Part shown: in pieces, positions 1-10,385 of the stretch
Position numbering within the stretch: the stretch's first letter is position 1
Layout of the letters: each line of letters starts with the position of its first letter
DNA from: Inonotus obliquus
Lineage: Eukaryota > Basidiomycota > Agaricomycetes > Hymenochaetales > Hymenochaetaceae
DNA: 64,000 bases
Direction: 5' to 3'
Assembly: GCA_032164295.1 (NCBI GenBank)
Contig: JAJHTX010000008.1
Span: 1,178,001-1,242,000 of the forward strand
The notes under the pieces: model-generated
What the model saw: only the letters and a program-made list of their open reading frames with translations
Told to the model about the DNA's origin: nothing
Database searches by the model: none
Position numbers and translations under genes: made by a program

Positions 1-868
1 ATGGAAGCGTTAACTGGTCAAGGACGAGAGGCGAAAAACGGCCGTTTGCCTTGAGATCGCGTATATGAGTATGCGATATGGGTGGATTGTTATCCAGACG
101 GGGCAAAGACGAAATTTCGGACGCAAGGATGCTAAACTCGAATTCGTTCAGATATGGAGCGATTCCAAGAAAGCTGACGCAGTCTCGTGGGCTATTTTGA
201 ATGTCGTAAAGAAGATGGAGAGCGCACGGCTCGGTCAAGGTAGGGATCGGTACGGTGCCAGATTCGAGATGTAAGTTTCCTTTGAGGTAGAGTTTTTTAA
301 GTCTCGGGGACTGCGCAATGCTGATGGTGCCGTGCAGCTCCGTCGATTTCGACGAAACGAACAGCGAAAACGAAAGCGACAATGACGTAAGCATCGGCAT
401 GTTCGTGAGAACCAAACCGGGAAAGTCGGGGGGATTGTGCCAGGCAAGGGACATATTCTTCCATCTATGTTGCTGCGAAGCCAGAGTCGTGACAAAATGT
501 TCAACGACTCGATGCAACTCAACGAAGTATATATCCCCCATCTTGCAGTGGACCAAGAAGTTGAGCGGTGACCCGGATGTCCTTGACAGCCAAGTATCGA
601 AAATATCGCGTTTGAGTTCCAGTTCAGCCCTGCGTAGATGATGCTCCTTATTCCTAAAGTGAATCTGAAGATACGACCACAGTTCTCCACATGAAAGCGA
701 TACGTCGCGCCAATATCGACAGACATGCGAGACGCAAAGCGGTACTAAAACTGAGGTGCCTACGGTCTTGTGTTTCATCAAACCAACCATGACGTGATCG
801 GGCTCGTGGTTATGTGGTATGTTCCTCAGAAATATGTCCGAAAGTATCTCGGGAGGAAATTTGTCCAT
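1..868 (-). CDS. F-box/LRR-like protein, 5' part only (cut by window start)
   Basis: Mushroom-type F-box protein, inferred to be a substrate adaptor of SCF ubiquitin ligases. The start codon is the complement of 866-868. The first 289 codons are present and the rest lies before position 1. The N-terminus has the F-box signature LPxEILSDIFL-like core (residues 4-15), followed by the family block ending in WRDVSLSCGELWSYLQI and then a leucine-rich solenoid-like body. It matches the complete gene at 28979-30355 with only about five base differences over 868 bp, three of which change a residue. No stop or frameshift is visible in the part shown. Confidence 0.88.
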   Translation of the reverse strand, partial: MDKFPPEILSDIFLRNIPHNHEPDHVMVGLMKHKTVGTSVLVPLCVSHVCRYWRDVSLSCGELWSYLQIHFRNKEHHLRRAELELKRDIFDTWLSRTSGSPLNFLVHCKMGDIYFVELHRVVEHFVTTLASQQHRWKNMSLAWHNPPDFPGLVLTNMPMLTSLSLSFSLFVSSKSTELHGTISIAQSPRLKKLYLKGNLHLESGTVPIPTLTEPCALHLLYDIQNSPRDCVSFLGIAPYLNEFEFSILASEISSLPRLDNNPPISHTHIRDLKANGRFSPLVLDQLTLP

Positions 869-2906
869 AGAGGCCTAATCGCACGCAGGATAGCTTGAGT
901 TTAGCAGGAGGGCTTGCTGGATCGATCATGGATCATTGAAGCGGATGGGAAAGAGAGAGGGTTGACCAAGACAAAAAGTGTTCCTGGTTACGTAATCTGA
1001 CAATAACTATTCCTCCTCCCTCCTTTCTCTTTTTGTACGAGTTATTTCATTGAAATCTTCCCACCTCGGGTAATTCGTCACATAGTTAGAGAATGAACCC
1101 CGTACCAAAAGGAACAAGTTTCTCGATTGCGTTAACTACCGCGAAACTGAAATTTCTTTAGTCAACGGGAAACCCGGCATGACTGGGTCTGATCAAAAGT
1201 CTCCGTGATGTACGCAAAAAGTATATCTGTTATTTTTATGAAACCTCTTTTGTTCTAAGGGATAACTTCTACAGTAGTTGAAAACAAGGAGGTCAATGAT
1301 TATTCTTACCTAAAAATATAACCTGGTATTTGGATGAGGATATAGAATGGGAAAAGTGGATGTGTAGTTTCTGAGGCTAACATATATTTATACTACAAAG
1401 TATAGTCAAAGCTATCATTAGCTTAGATGTACTGACCAATTGCACATCTGCACTATGAGAGACAATGATGTAACCAAAGCCGAGAAACAGAGGTAAAGAG
1501 AAAGGGAGAAACCAGGAAAGGATTGAGAGCATGCATACTTTATACCAGATTTTGTTTCTGTATATTTATAAGCAAATAACGATATAGCTTTATGGTAGAT
1601 ATATATATTCTGGTTCATAATATGGAATCTGTGAGCTCTGCCGTCTTGAACGATCCCAAACGGAGAAGTTTAAGACGTTCAAAACGTTCAAGACGATACG
1701 CGAGTTGTTATGTCCACCAGCGTCACCCAGTACTAGTATAGCGAATTCGAGGAAGGCGCTATAGGATATTCTCGACGACTCGACTCGCAGTACCTTGAGT
1801 ATAGGCAGAAACTGCAGACTCAGGATCAAGTCATTTGCATTCCCTTATTTCACCTTCGGCGCTGTCAAAAGAGGGAGTGAACACATGAAGAAAAAACTGA
1901 ACCCCTTCAAACACCCATCTTACCAAGGAGAGATATTACAGAGACAGAAGTGTCAGGTCATTGATAACGTCGATGGACACGGGGCTGATATTTCGAGTTT
2001 ACGTGGTTTCGACAACAAAAGTAGCGCCTCAGGTCGAGTTGTGTGGAAACAATGGCCAAGTGGCCCCAAGTCTGAATCTCGTTAGAAACAGAGCATTTCC
2101 AAGTTGATGAGAACACGCCACCCTTCTGGGAATGAGTTTGAAACCTCAAATGAACTGTAGGATAGTTCTCGAGTGTAGAGATAATTCAAAGTGGGACCAC
2201 ACGTTCTTCCCCCAAAGTAGTTTATCTAATAAATTGATTAAAGATTGTCACAGTGTTTTACTCTAGTATGTCCAACATACCATTCCGGCTCATGCCTGGC
2301 AAAAGAAGCGAATGACGCTACGGGCTGTCCTGCCATTGCTCGTGACCAACGATCCAGTTACCAAACGCAATACCGCAGGACTTGCGTCTCTGCATCGGTC
2401 GTCCTTGATGCACCTCACTAGGCGAGGGGAAATAATGGGGCGGGCGAATAAAGAGTGATTTGGCACAAATAATCCCATCTACCTTTACCATTATCAAAAC
2501 AGGGTCATTCATCGGTAAGCTTAAAAGCGTCCTCTGGACTGGTTCCCACTCGCTCTGGAAGGAGCGTGTCGCTCAAGGACACTGAGCGTGTACTGGTGGA
2601 GACGACCATCGACCTCCCAAGCTCTACCACTGTGAACATTCTTCCAATTGGTTGAATCGTTAGGGTCCCTGAGTCACGTTACTCTTGGACAAAGAGTAGG
2701 CCACAATGTAGCTGTGGGTCACCATGCTTGATAATCTGTCACTCATCTGTTATCTTTCGCGACACGCGTCGTTTGGACGCGTCTGTTTGATTGCGACTGC
2801 GGAAAGGTATATAAAGGGTGCGGCTGCAGCCTCATCCGTCCATCACTCCCCACTCTCATCCATCCACTTCACTCCTCTCCCGCAATATACCTATCCACCA
2901 CTTGCG
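869..2906. other. spacer between the arm's divergent F-box and C2H2 genes
   Basis: I see no convincing gene here. Most of it aligns in inverted orientation with 26997-28978. The part from 1620 to 2120 is the best conserved, including a 96-codon reading frame (1795-2085) with a counterpart at 27908-28201 whose C-terminal half is identical. That frame could be a small gene, but its start region differs between copies. Positions 1190-1615 are AT-rich and unique to this arm. A TATA-like box (TATATAAAGG) near 2808-2817 precedes the C2H2 gene. Confidence 0.5.
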
Positions 2907-3968
2907 ATGAAGTACACATCCGACATCCATTCCACCATGAATTATGGGCACCAGCTCGCGCCTCAAGGCCCTCCAGTGAAGGAGGGTTCGTCTACACCGG
3001 TCAGTGATACTGGAGAAAGGGTCACGGTGGACTTCTCCATCCTCGACCTCGACAAATATTTGGCCCTTGACGGTCTCCATGAACCGATGCAGGATTATCC
3101 TCTCTCCTCAGACGACCCCGGTACCAGCGAGCAATTCTGGAGCACGCACTACCCGTGTATGCCCGACAAAGCCGTGAGTCTTTCTGTCTACCTCCTCTAG
3201 TGTGCGCGCCCTGACGAAGACGCCTAGGATATCCCGTCTAAGGGATCGACACCCAGCTCTGGCAAGGGGGCTTCCAGCTGCCCTAAGCCACAAAATATCC
3301 AACCCGCCCTCAGAGGGTTTGGCTTGGATATATCGAATGGAAAGTATCGTCCATCTCAGGACGTCCCTCCTCCGGAATCCAATTCTTCGTCTGGAGTTAC
3401 TACCGCCAAGGTAGAAACACCAGTAATTTCGTCATATTCCGACGAAAACGCAAATATTTCTACCTCGTCCTCTTCCCCTGCTAGGAAAAGTGCCAAGCAG
3501 CGAAGAAAGGCGAATCCATCCAGCTCGCGTGAACGAAGGAACGCTACACCCTCTACCTCGCGTATTACAAGGAGCGCCGCTCCATCTACCTCGCGTAACC
3601 CGAGGAAGGTCGCTCCATCGTCTGGAGAAAAAACAAAGACGAACGAGAAAAAAGGAAAAGGAGCCAAAGTCCCTTGTGACCATCCGGGTGTCCGATGCGA
3701 GGAGACCTTCTGTGATGTGTCGGCGAAGGATAGACATATCATCGAAGTACATCTGCAACTTCGTCCGGTATGTCCTGGATGCGGCAAGTCATTCTCCCGA
3801 GAATGCTCGTTGACTAGGCACATTGTGCAAAGCAAACAAGGCGTAAATTGCCGTGCAAAAGCACGAGAAGAAGGATGGAGGGAGGTGGAACGTCGGGGCA
3901 AGATCAGGTTGTCTAAAGGGACCCGGACAGATAGGCGAAAGCTCATTGCTACGCACACCAAGGCATAG
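2907..3968 (+). CDS. C2H2-type zinc-finger protein, left-arm copy (335 residues)
   Basis: Probable nuclear DNA-binding protein. Two exons, 2907-3173 and 3228-3968, joined in phase 0 across a 54-nt intron with a GTGAGT donor and a CTAG acceptor. The N-terminal 90 residues are acidic and proline-rich. The middle (about 125-215) is a Ser/Arg/Lys-rich low-complexity stretch with repeated SSSRxRRxAxPSTSR-like units. The C-terminus holds a non-canonical finger beginning CDHPGVRC and ending HIIEVH, then a second finger CPGCGKSFSRECSLTRH whose last ligand would be a distal Cys, followed by a basic tail. A TATA-like element lies about 95 bp upstream of the ATG. The paralog at 25932-26996 is only about 83% identical over exon 1, so this pair is much older-looking than the neighbouring F-box pair. 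Confidence 0.82.
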
Positions 3969-4269
3969 GTGAAACTCGCCCCCTCTCGCCGTCTTTGCGT
4001 CTCTTCATCCATCTAGTCGCCTACTCACCCTGTCTTGTCCATCCAAGTGCTCTCCTCGTCAATTTTGTTGTGTCTATCCGTTTATCTCCATCTCCGCTTA
4101 TCTCCATCTCTGTATTGCTGTCTGTTGTTTACTCTGTCGCTTTGAATTGGATAGTCTTTGTAACTCACCTCTTCCTGGACTTGTTTGGCTTTAGAATGGA
4201 ACGATTGTCCTCATAAAACAGTGCGGAAGGTATAACTTGGCGAGCGACTCAAATTTTCTGTGTGATCTC

Positions 4270-4462
4270 TTAGGCCCCGCTCGGCTGCACCTGTTAGCTA
4301 ACTTTTTGGCGTATGGGAAAGTTGCTAAGCGAGGTTAGCTAACAGGAAGTGACAAAAAGCGTGACGCGATGGATCGCATTGCCTGCAAAAGAGCTCTGTG
4401 ACAGCCTGTGACAAGTCAGTTAACGGGGCTCCCCGTTAGCTAACAGGTCGAGCGGGGCCTTA
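4270..4462. mobile_element. Harbinger-type MITE with TTA target-site duplication
   Basis: A 187-bp element (4273-4459) bounded by inverted ends GGCCCCGCTCG and CGAGCGGGGCC. The inverted match continues inward over CCTGTTAGCTAAC after a 5-nt offset. It is flanked by TTA at 4270-4272 and 4460-4462. TWA duplications are typical of the PIF/Harbinger superfamily. The matching place in the right arm (near 25636) has no insertion, which confirms mobility. It has no coding capacity. Confidence 0.9.
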
Positions 4463-5044
4463 CTTGGTTCATCACGTGCAGGCAGACTAGCGAAATCGGC
4501 GAAATCACCAATCCATTCTTAACCTTGGTGAGCATCGAGTGCATTTTCTGAACCCTTGCGGATGTTCTGCTAGTGATATTCTGTGGCGCCTAGGAGCAAG
4601 CATTCAGATGGAAAATCACTGGTAGATAGATGGTCTATGCCACTTGCAAGTATCCGAGTCGTTAGAGTTTTCGACTCCGAATTAACGTGGGTCCGGTACG
4701 AACACACAGTACATGCTTCCACTCATTGACACCCAATCACTCAAGATGGTAACCTATACGACTTAGTGGACAGACTCCCTTGGATAGCGGATTAGTCTAC
4801 TTCGAAGTAACGGACTGGACTTGCAGCTGCTGGGATCAATTCAGTTACAATGCCACTTTGACTGAAACTAACAGTATCCTATCCTATCTGAAGAACGGAT
4901 TTATGCGTAATTAACTCCTGGATATAAGACGGAGTCACCGCGGGTGTGCTACAAGATCAAAGTGACTGGTAAGTAGGTAGCGAATACCTCTATTTTCGAT
5001 TAAGACAAGTACGACTGACAGAAGCAAGTTCTACGAGTCTCTCA
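4463..5044. other. intergenic stretch, end of left arm
   Basis: The first about 230 bp still align with the right arm (25405-25636). After about 4695 the sequence is unique and I see no gene. It leads into a cluster of bZIP-like sites. Confidence 0.5.
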
Positions 5045-5136
5045 TGAGTCACCTTGACTTATAGTGCGTCTGAATCCGTCAATGACTCAAGGTGAGTCAC
5101 TCGGTATGGTGACTCAGTTCCATCTACCATGACTCA
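5045..5136. promoter_or_regulatory. cluster of five TGA(C/G)TCA sites
   Basis: The perfect 7-mers TGAGTCA or TGACTCA occur at 5045, 5083, 5093, 5110 and 5130. This is the consensus bound by Gcn4/AP-1-like bZIP factors, which in fungi control amino-acid starvation responses. The cluster lies 160-250 bp before the ATG at 5296, so it probably belongs to that gene's promoter. Binding is inferred. Confidence 0.6.
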
Positions 5137-5295
5137 CTGCACGTCACATTGACCCATACTCGCGTATAAACCAGGAGGAACTGAGTTTCTGACCACAAAT
5201 CAGTCACAGACTTATCTCAAAACAAAGAAGGTAAATTACACAGGTCAGAATCTCTATCATCTTATTTCGTAAGGTCTGCTAATATTTCTTCTAGT

Positions 5296-6054
5296 ATGTG
5301 CAACTGCTGTGACGACTATCTGTACAATGAATTCTCGTCTTTTCTGGGCGACGAATACGAGTCTGAGACGGAGGATGGATCCATGGAGGATGGATCCTCG
5401 AACGACGGTGGACAAGGCGGTTCCTCCAGCAGCGGAAGCATCGAGACAGACAGAGAGGCCAGCGATTCATATGAAACAAGTTCTACGACAAGTATTGACG
5501 ACGATGCCAGTGATCATGCTGGCAGAGCAATCCCTACAAATCCATCTCTTGAAGAAGCAATTCAACTGGTTAGAGGCGGAGCATACCGTGCGCTCGTTTG
5601 GAACTCATGCTACGGAGGCGGGCCTTGTCTATCGGACAACGGATGCGTACTTTATAGACAGTTGAAGGGAGAGAATTTTGACCCTGATGCCCGAGTCATC
5701 CTGATGGAGGTTCTACGAAGATTGGGTCCCGGCGAAGCGACGGAGCAGTGTTCTGCGTTCTCTATTGGTCTCATAAAGACAGAATACTCAAAGTACACCA
5801 GTGAGTTCTTGAGTTCGCCTTATTATCAATTTACAATTCACTCCAACCTTAATTACTTAGCCAAAAGCGAGTACGATGGCTTGGAAGGGATGAGCACTGA
5901 TAATCATAGATTTGTCAGAGCTAAGCTTAGGAGGCATCTAAAGAAAAACGGATTAGTTACGAAAGACGAATATGACAACTTTGAGAGGGAGTCGTGGAAT
6001 ATGGAAATTATTGGTGTAGAGGGAACGAGAGAGAGGTCTGGGTGGGGCTGGTAG
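5296..6054 (+). CDS. acidic orphan protein (232 residues after splicing)
   Basis: I do not recognise this gene. Two exons, 5296-5800 and 5861-6054, are separated by a 60-nt intron (GTGAGT donor, ACTTAG acceptor). Because 60 is a multiple of three and contains no stop, the unspliced reading also stays open and would give 252 residues. The N-terminus is Cys-rich (MCNCCDD), followed by about 80 residues dominated by Asp, Glu, Ser and Gly. The C-terminal half (about 90-232) looks globular, with a Cys-containing block (NSCYGGGPCLSDNGC) and a basic segment near FVRAKLRRHLKKNG. A CTAG directly before the ATG suggests a 5'-UTR intron that may begin near 5230. A cluster of bZIP-type sites lies upstream. 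Confidence 0.65.
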   Translation: MCNCCDDYLYNEFSSFLGDEYESETEDGSMEDGSSNDGGQGGSSSSGSIETDREASDSYETSSTTSIDDDASDHAGRAIPTNPSLEEAIQLVRGGAYRALVWNSCYGGGPCLSDNGCVLYRQLKGENFDPDARVILMEVLRRLGPGEATEQCSAFSIGLIKTEYSKYTSEFLSSPYYQFTIHSNLNYLAKSEYDGLEGMSTDNHRFVRAKLRRHLKKNGLVTKDEYDNFERESWNMEIIGVEGTRERSGWGW

Positions 6055-7063
6055 CTTTACCTTAACTGGTTACATGTGCATGTAACAAAGTTTTGGTGAT
6101 AATGCAGGTCTTGTAGCAAATGACGTCAAGTTCAGCAGCACCGGTGGGCCACTATGATGGCGGCTCTCAGTTAAATCACGAATTCTTCAACTCATATAAG
6201 CCCAGAGTTCGAATGTGAACATGAACGAGACCATGGTAAAGACAGATGGTTGATGATAGAACTGTACTTTATTCGTATTCCGAGGTCTATAGAGAACAGG
6301 ATCTCCCCCTCCTCCTCCTCCTCCTCCTCCTTTAGCAAAGACCTAGGAAGTGGAGTCATTATTAGAGGGATGCGTATATATAACCTGGAGACTCGAGGAA
6401 ACCCGGACATGGAAAGCGGCGGTCTTGCAAACCTGTATGTAGCTTCGGACTCGGATACTGTGCGGCACTAGAAGTACACGTGGTATCAAGCGGGTCGTCG
6501 AGTCCCTCTCGTCTCGAGACTCAAGAAACAGGCAAAACGAGGAGTTAAACCAACTAATATAATTCGAGGAACGTACGCAAGAAAAGGTACATACATACAG
6601 CAACCGATGTACAAGAAAAACATAAAATGAGAGTTGAACTTTAGTTGATGGGGATAGCTTGAGTACACGGATCGAGGGGGAAGGTCGAAAAACGGGCGCG
6701 GACGTGGAGTAACGAATAACGGAGGGTGTATTTGGGCGAATTTGGTAACAGGATAGGGTGGGGAGGCACATTGTTTAAAAATGTGTCAAGCAAGGGAACA
6801 TACCCTCAGACAATGACGGGTATTGTGTCAAAAAGGGAGTGGGTTCAGAGCAATAGGTGACAGGGAAACAAGAACCAAGATTAAGAACAGTTCTAGATCG
6901 AGTCGGATAGAATTATGGAAAGACGGCGCAGGGGAGAAGGGTTTGGTATGAGTTAGAATTACAGAATCAAGCAAGGAGAGTTCGGTTATCAAGAAAGAGA
7001 GTGACCAAGACAAGGATAAAAACGCGCAAATGGACCCATCCAAACAAATGAACGGAAGACGTT
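6055..7063. other. intergenic region with a CCT microsatellite
   Basis: No supported gene. A run of about eight CCT triplets lies at 6307-6332. The remainder should hold the 3' ends of the flanking convergent genes. Confidence 0.5.
6307..6332. repeat. (CCT)n microsatellite
   Basis: Uninterrupted CCT repeats, visible directly. Confidence 0.9.
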
Positions 7064-10000
7064 CTACGAAGAAAACTTACGCGGAGGGTACGCAGCTTCA
7101 TCAATACTAGGTGATTGCGTAGTCCGACTCTCTCCGCTACCAAACTTCGCATCCGTAGGACTCTCCCCATTATACCCATCATGACCCTCATATTCTACCG
7201 AAATCGATCGATGATAGGCCGGAACAGGAAGGTTAGGTGAATTCCCAACAGTTACACCTCCCATATTCCCATTCCCCATATTCATCCTCCCCGTTCCAGT
7301 TCCTTGTCCATTAATACCGTTTAGCGCGATATCACCTGAAGCGATAGGGGCGCTGTACGCATCGACGACGTGAACTTTTGAGCTCACTTTGCTCGTAGCG
7401 CTCGCACCGGAATGCATCTGCATTTGTGGATGTACACCTTTAGCGATTGTTACTGAAGATTCATCATCTTCCCACACGCGCCAATTGCCACGAGCAGCTT
7501 GTCGCATCCAGGGTGGTATGAACCCACCTGGAGGGACTCGCCATTTCTCACCGAGGTCGTAGAGCGGAGGGACGATTCTGTCTCTTGTGATCTTACGGAT
7601 CAACCATGGAAAGCCATTGAGGATGATATAGGAACCGATACCGGCGATGACACCGTACGCGATGCTATGCACTAGTCAGCATTTTTGTTCATAGATGATT
7701 ATTCTGCCAAGCTTACTTGTAGGTAAGTGGGATCATGATGAGGGTGAGGAATGCTGGAACAGAATCGCCAACATAATCCCAGTTGATTTCACGTACACTG
7801 CATCAGAAATTAGTTGACTATCCGGCTCGCTCAGCTGTGTCACTCACTTTCGGATCATCAAGCTCCCCACAATAACTAACGCGCCACCCGTTGCCCAACC
7901 AGGAATACTCGCAAAGATCGGCGCAAAGAACACGGAGATAAAGAACATTATACCCGTGACCATTGCAGTAATGCCTGTCTTGCCTCCTTCGGAGATACCC
8001 GTAGCACTTTCAACGAACGCGGTGACGGGTGAAGTACCCATCAAAGCGCCCATTGAGATCGTGAACGCATCGACGCAGTAAGCAATTGTACTATTCTCGA
8101 AGTCCATCGTGACTGGGTCTCGCAGACCGGCGAATTTGGCCATGGAATACAGCGTTCCCGTTGTATCGAGGATATCGACGTAGAGGAAAGTAACAAGTGC
8201 ATACCATACGTGACCAGTGCTGTAGCTTCCCCACTGCAACCAACTGCAATCAGACCCATGTGCTCGAATTTAGATCAGCGAATACTAACTTCAATAGCAG
8301 CACCAGTCATGGTCAACGGACGGAATGTAACAACTTGTTTAAAGAACTCAAACAAATCGTCCCCAGAATCGGTTCGCGGGAAATATGTGACGGCTGTGTC
8401 GCGCGGCCACGAGATGATTGCGACGAGGAAGATGCCAATCAGGATCGACCCACGAACGCGGTACAACATCAGGAATACGGTTAATATGCTGAGCAGGAGT
8501 AAGTTCGTAAATCCATTCATTAATTGAAACGATCTGCGATGTATAAGATCTTACTTACCCTCCGGCGAATATTCCAAGCCATGTTCTTGGGTTTTGTAAT
8601 ACATGGTGCTCGCAGAAGTTCGCCATACCCTCAATGGCATCTGTTCAAATAAATATCGAGATCTTTCTACGTGGCCAGTGCAGCGTACCTTCGGATTTGC
8701 AACCACCAAGGCCGACAAGATTTGTCACATCTCCGCCAATGACGAACAAACCAGCAGAAGCTGGCACATGTATATGCAAGTTAGCAATCCAAATACTTTC
8801 ACGATAGACTAGAATTGATCGCCACGTACAAAGACCAATGAACCTGCAGAATAATGGTCATCAAAGTGTACATATTAGTTCGAAAATTTGACGTACGCAA
8901 TAAAAAGCCCAATACCAGCACCAACAGCCATGACAAGCGAATGCGGCATCGCACGCGCGAGCCACTGACGAACGCCGAGGAGTGAGAGAGCGAGGAAAAT
9001 CCATCTATACTCCCGCGAATAATTCCGACATAGTTCGTCATTCGAAGTCGTGGAATAAGCGAGGACAATAATGCGTCGGGAGGCGCCAATTCCAAGCCAT
9101 CGGTTTGTTTAGTTCGCGGGACCGCGAATCGTCAGTCAAAATAACAAATAAGAAAATTGAAGAGATCGTCGTCGCGGCATCGTGATCGACAATTTAGATA
9201 AGGTAAGACGCCACCGTCGATCATCGATCACCATACGGCATGACCATGATTTCCAAACATTCGACCCGTCAGTCAAACGTCAGTCCAATTATACCATATA
9301 TTATTGCCGCCCATATATTCCGCAGTAAGCAGCGGGATCGTGGTGAGCCATCAGGCGAAGATCCATACGATGTGGTAGGATTTTTTCACGCACGTCCAGG
9401 GGCAGGGGGATTTCGAATTCCGGTTGAAATTAAGCCCCAGATACCGTTCGCATAGGAGTCCAAGGAAAACACCGTGAAATCAAAACGGCACAACGGTGCA
9501 CATGGTTAATACAGATTCCACGGTAGATCGCGCATCGGGACCAATTCGCATGCGAGAAAATTCAGAAGATAGAGGGTAACCATATGGTGTGATAGAGAAA
9601 TTTATTGGTTGGTAAGTCATTTGCTGTGAAAGTGCACGGAGGCACTGGAGACGCACCCTTCCAGGAAAACAGCTGCAAGAGCCTCCCTGTAAGTTGTTTG
9701 TCCGGAACCATGGAAACCCACAATAGAGTAAGCCAACTACCAATCCAAATACAGCCCGTTCAGATAGGGTATGAACCTTGAAAGAAAGTTGTACCACTCA
9801 CATAGGCATTCAAACCCAATCCAGGCGCAAGCCCAACTGGTATGTTCGCAAGCAAGCCCATCAGAAAACTCGCTAGAGCAGAGGAAGCAGCCGTCGCTGT
9901 GATCAAGTCGCGCCGCAGCTCATTCTTGCACAGACCGTATTCTACATCGGTAGCGCATAAGTCGGGTGATGTAGGAGGACAGACACACGTCCCTCCCGAA

Positions 10001-10385
10001 TCCGACAGGATGGATGCATTGACAGAGATGATATACGCCATTGCGGCCTGGCAGTCATTTCAGGAGACAAGAGTCAGTTACATGACGGGAAAACCAGGGA
10101 GAGAAGGAACGTACCCATGTTGTGATGCCCGCTCGAATTTCTGTCTATTTGTCCGTTGGGATGGCGTTAGCATGTTCCTTGGTACACCGATAATAAAAAC
10201 CGCACGTACAAAGAAACGTGAACCGACGCGTTGTCGAGGATGCCCGGAGCCCTCCAGGTGGAACCAGCGCCCAAAGCCAGAAGCCGCAACCTTTGTAGTC
10301 GATAAGAAACGTAAGTGCATGCGCGTATATACGATAATAGAATGAAACGCACCCGAGCGTTGACTCGGTCGATGAAAGAAACCAT
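7064..10385 (-). CDS. azgA: AzgA-type purine (hypoxanthine/adenine/guanine) permease, 685 residues
   Basis: Proton-coupled purine uptake protein of the plasma membrane, NCS2/AzgA family. Thirteen exons (high to low coordinate) 10353-10385, 10210-10290, 10115-10144, 9802-10047, 9657-9736, 8897-9004, 8830-8843, 8689-8760, 8559-8640, 8290-8533, 7848-8233, 7717-7797 and 7064-7664 add up to exactly 686 codons with every phase matching. Family signatures: [10 protein letters not shown] before the first helix, [20 protein letters not shown], the [11 protein letters not shown] block, VVGFHGSG-like turn, the [15 protein letters not shown] motif, and [21 protein letters not shown]. The hydrophilic C-terminal tail (about the last 170 residues) is longer than usual and rich in Gly, Asn, Met and Ser. 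Oddities are a 14-nt exon (8830-8843) coding for FIGL and one 652-nt intron. A GTAAGT-like sequence near the stop means the last few residues could differ. Identification is strong; substrate preference is inferred from the family. Confidence 0.93.
9005..9656. other. unusually long intron (652 nt) inside azgA
   Basis: All other introns of this gene are about 45-110 nt. This one runs from GTGCGTCTCC (complement near 9656) to TATAG (near 9005). A 71-codon open frame on the opposite strand (9240-9455) resembles nothing I know. I see no clean terminal inverted repeats. It may be an old insertion that was tolerated because it sits in an intron. Confidence 0.6.

Larger units (their letters stand above)
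1..4695. repeat. left arm of a large inverted segmental duplication
   Basis: This stretch is the reverse complement of about 25405-29846. In positions 1-868 the match is nearly perfect and coordinates in the two arms add to 29847. Further in, small indels shift the offset and similarity falls to roughly 80-85% by eye. Gene content is mirrored: an F-box gene, then a spacer, then a C2H2 zinc-finger gene. Homology fades just after a shared run near 4680-4690. The arm continues past the window start, because the F-box gene is cut at position 1. About 425 bp (1190-1615) of AT-rich sequence has no counterpart in the other arm. Confidence 0.95.

Noticed and set aside
235..726. 163-codon open frame, mirrored at 29121-29612 and partly at 32734-33105 and 37300-37485
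   Set aside because: It is an alternate frame of the F-box genes. Its conservation is explained by conservation of the real frame.
3356..4012. 218-codon frame antisense to the C2H2 gene, also present in the right arm
   Set aside because: It is a shadow of the Ser/Arg-rich coding strand; the sense frame has zinc ligands and good splice sites.
4640..4700. tRNA-like end GTTTTCGACTCCGA
   Set aside because: No cloverleaf can be drawn, and the same sequence in the right arm is only part of the segmental duplication.
9240..9455. 71-codon frame inside the long azgA intron
   Set aside because: No recognisable motif, and length is within chance expectation; kept only as part of the intron note.
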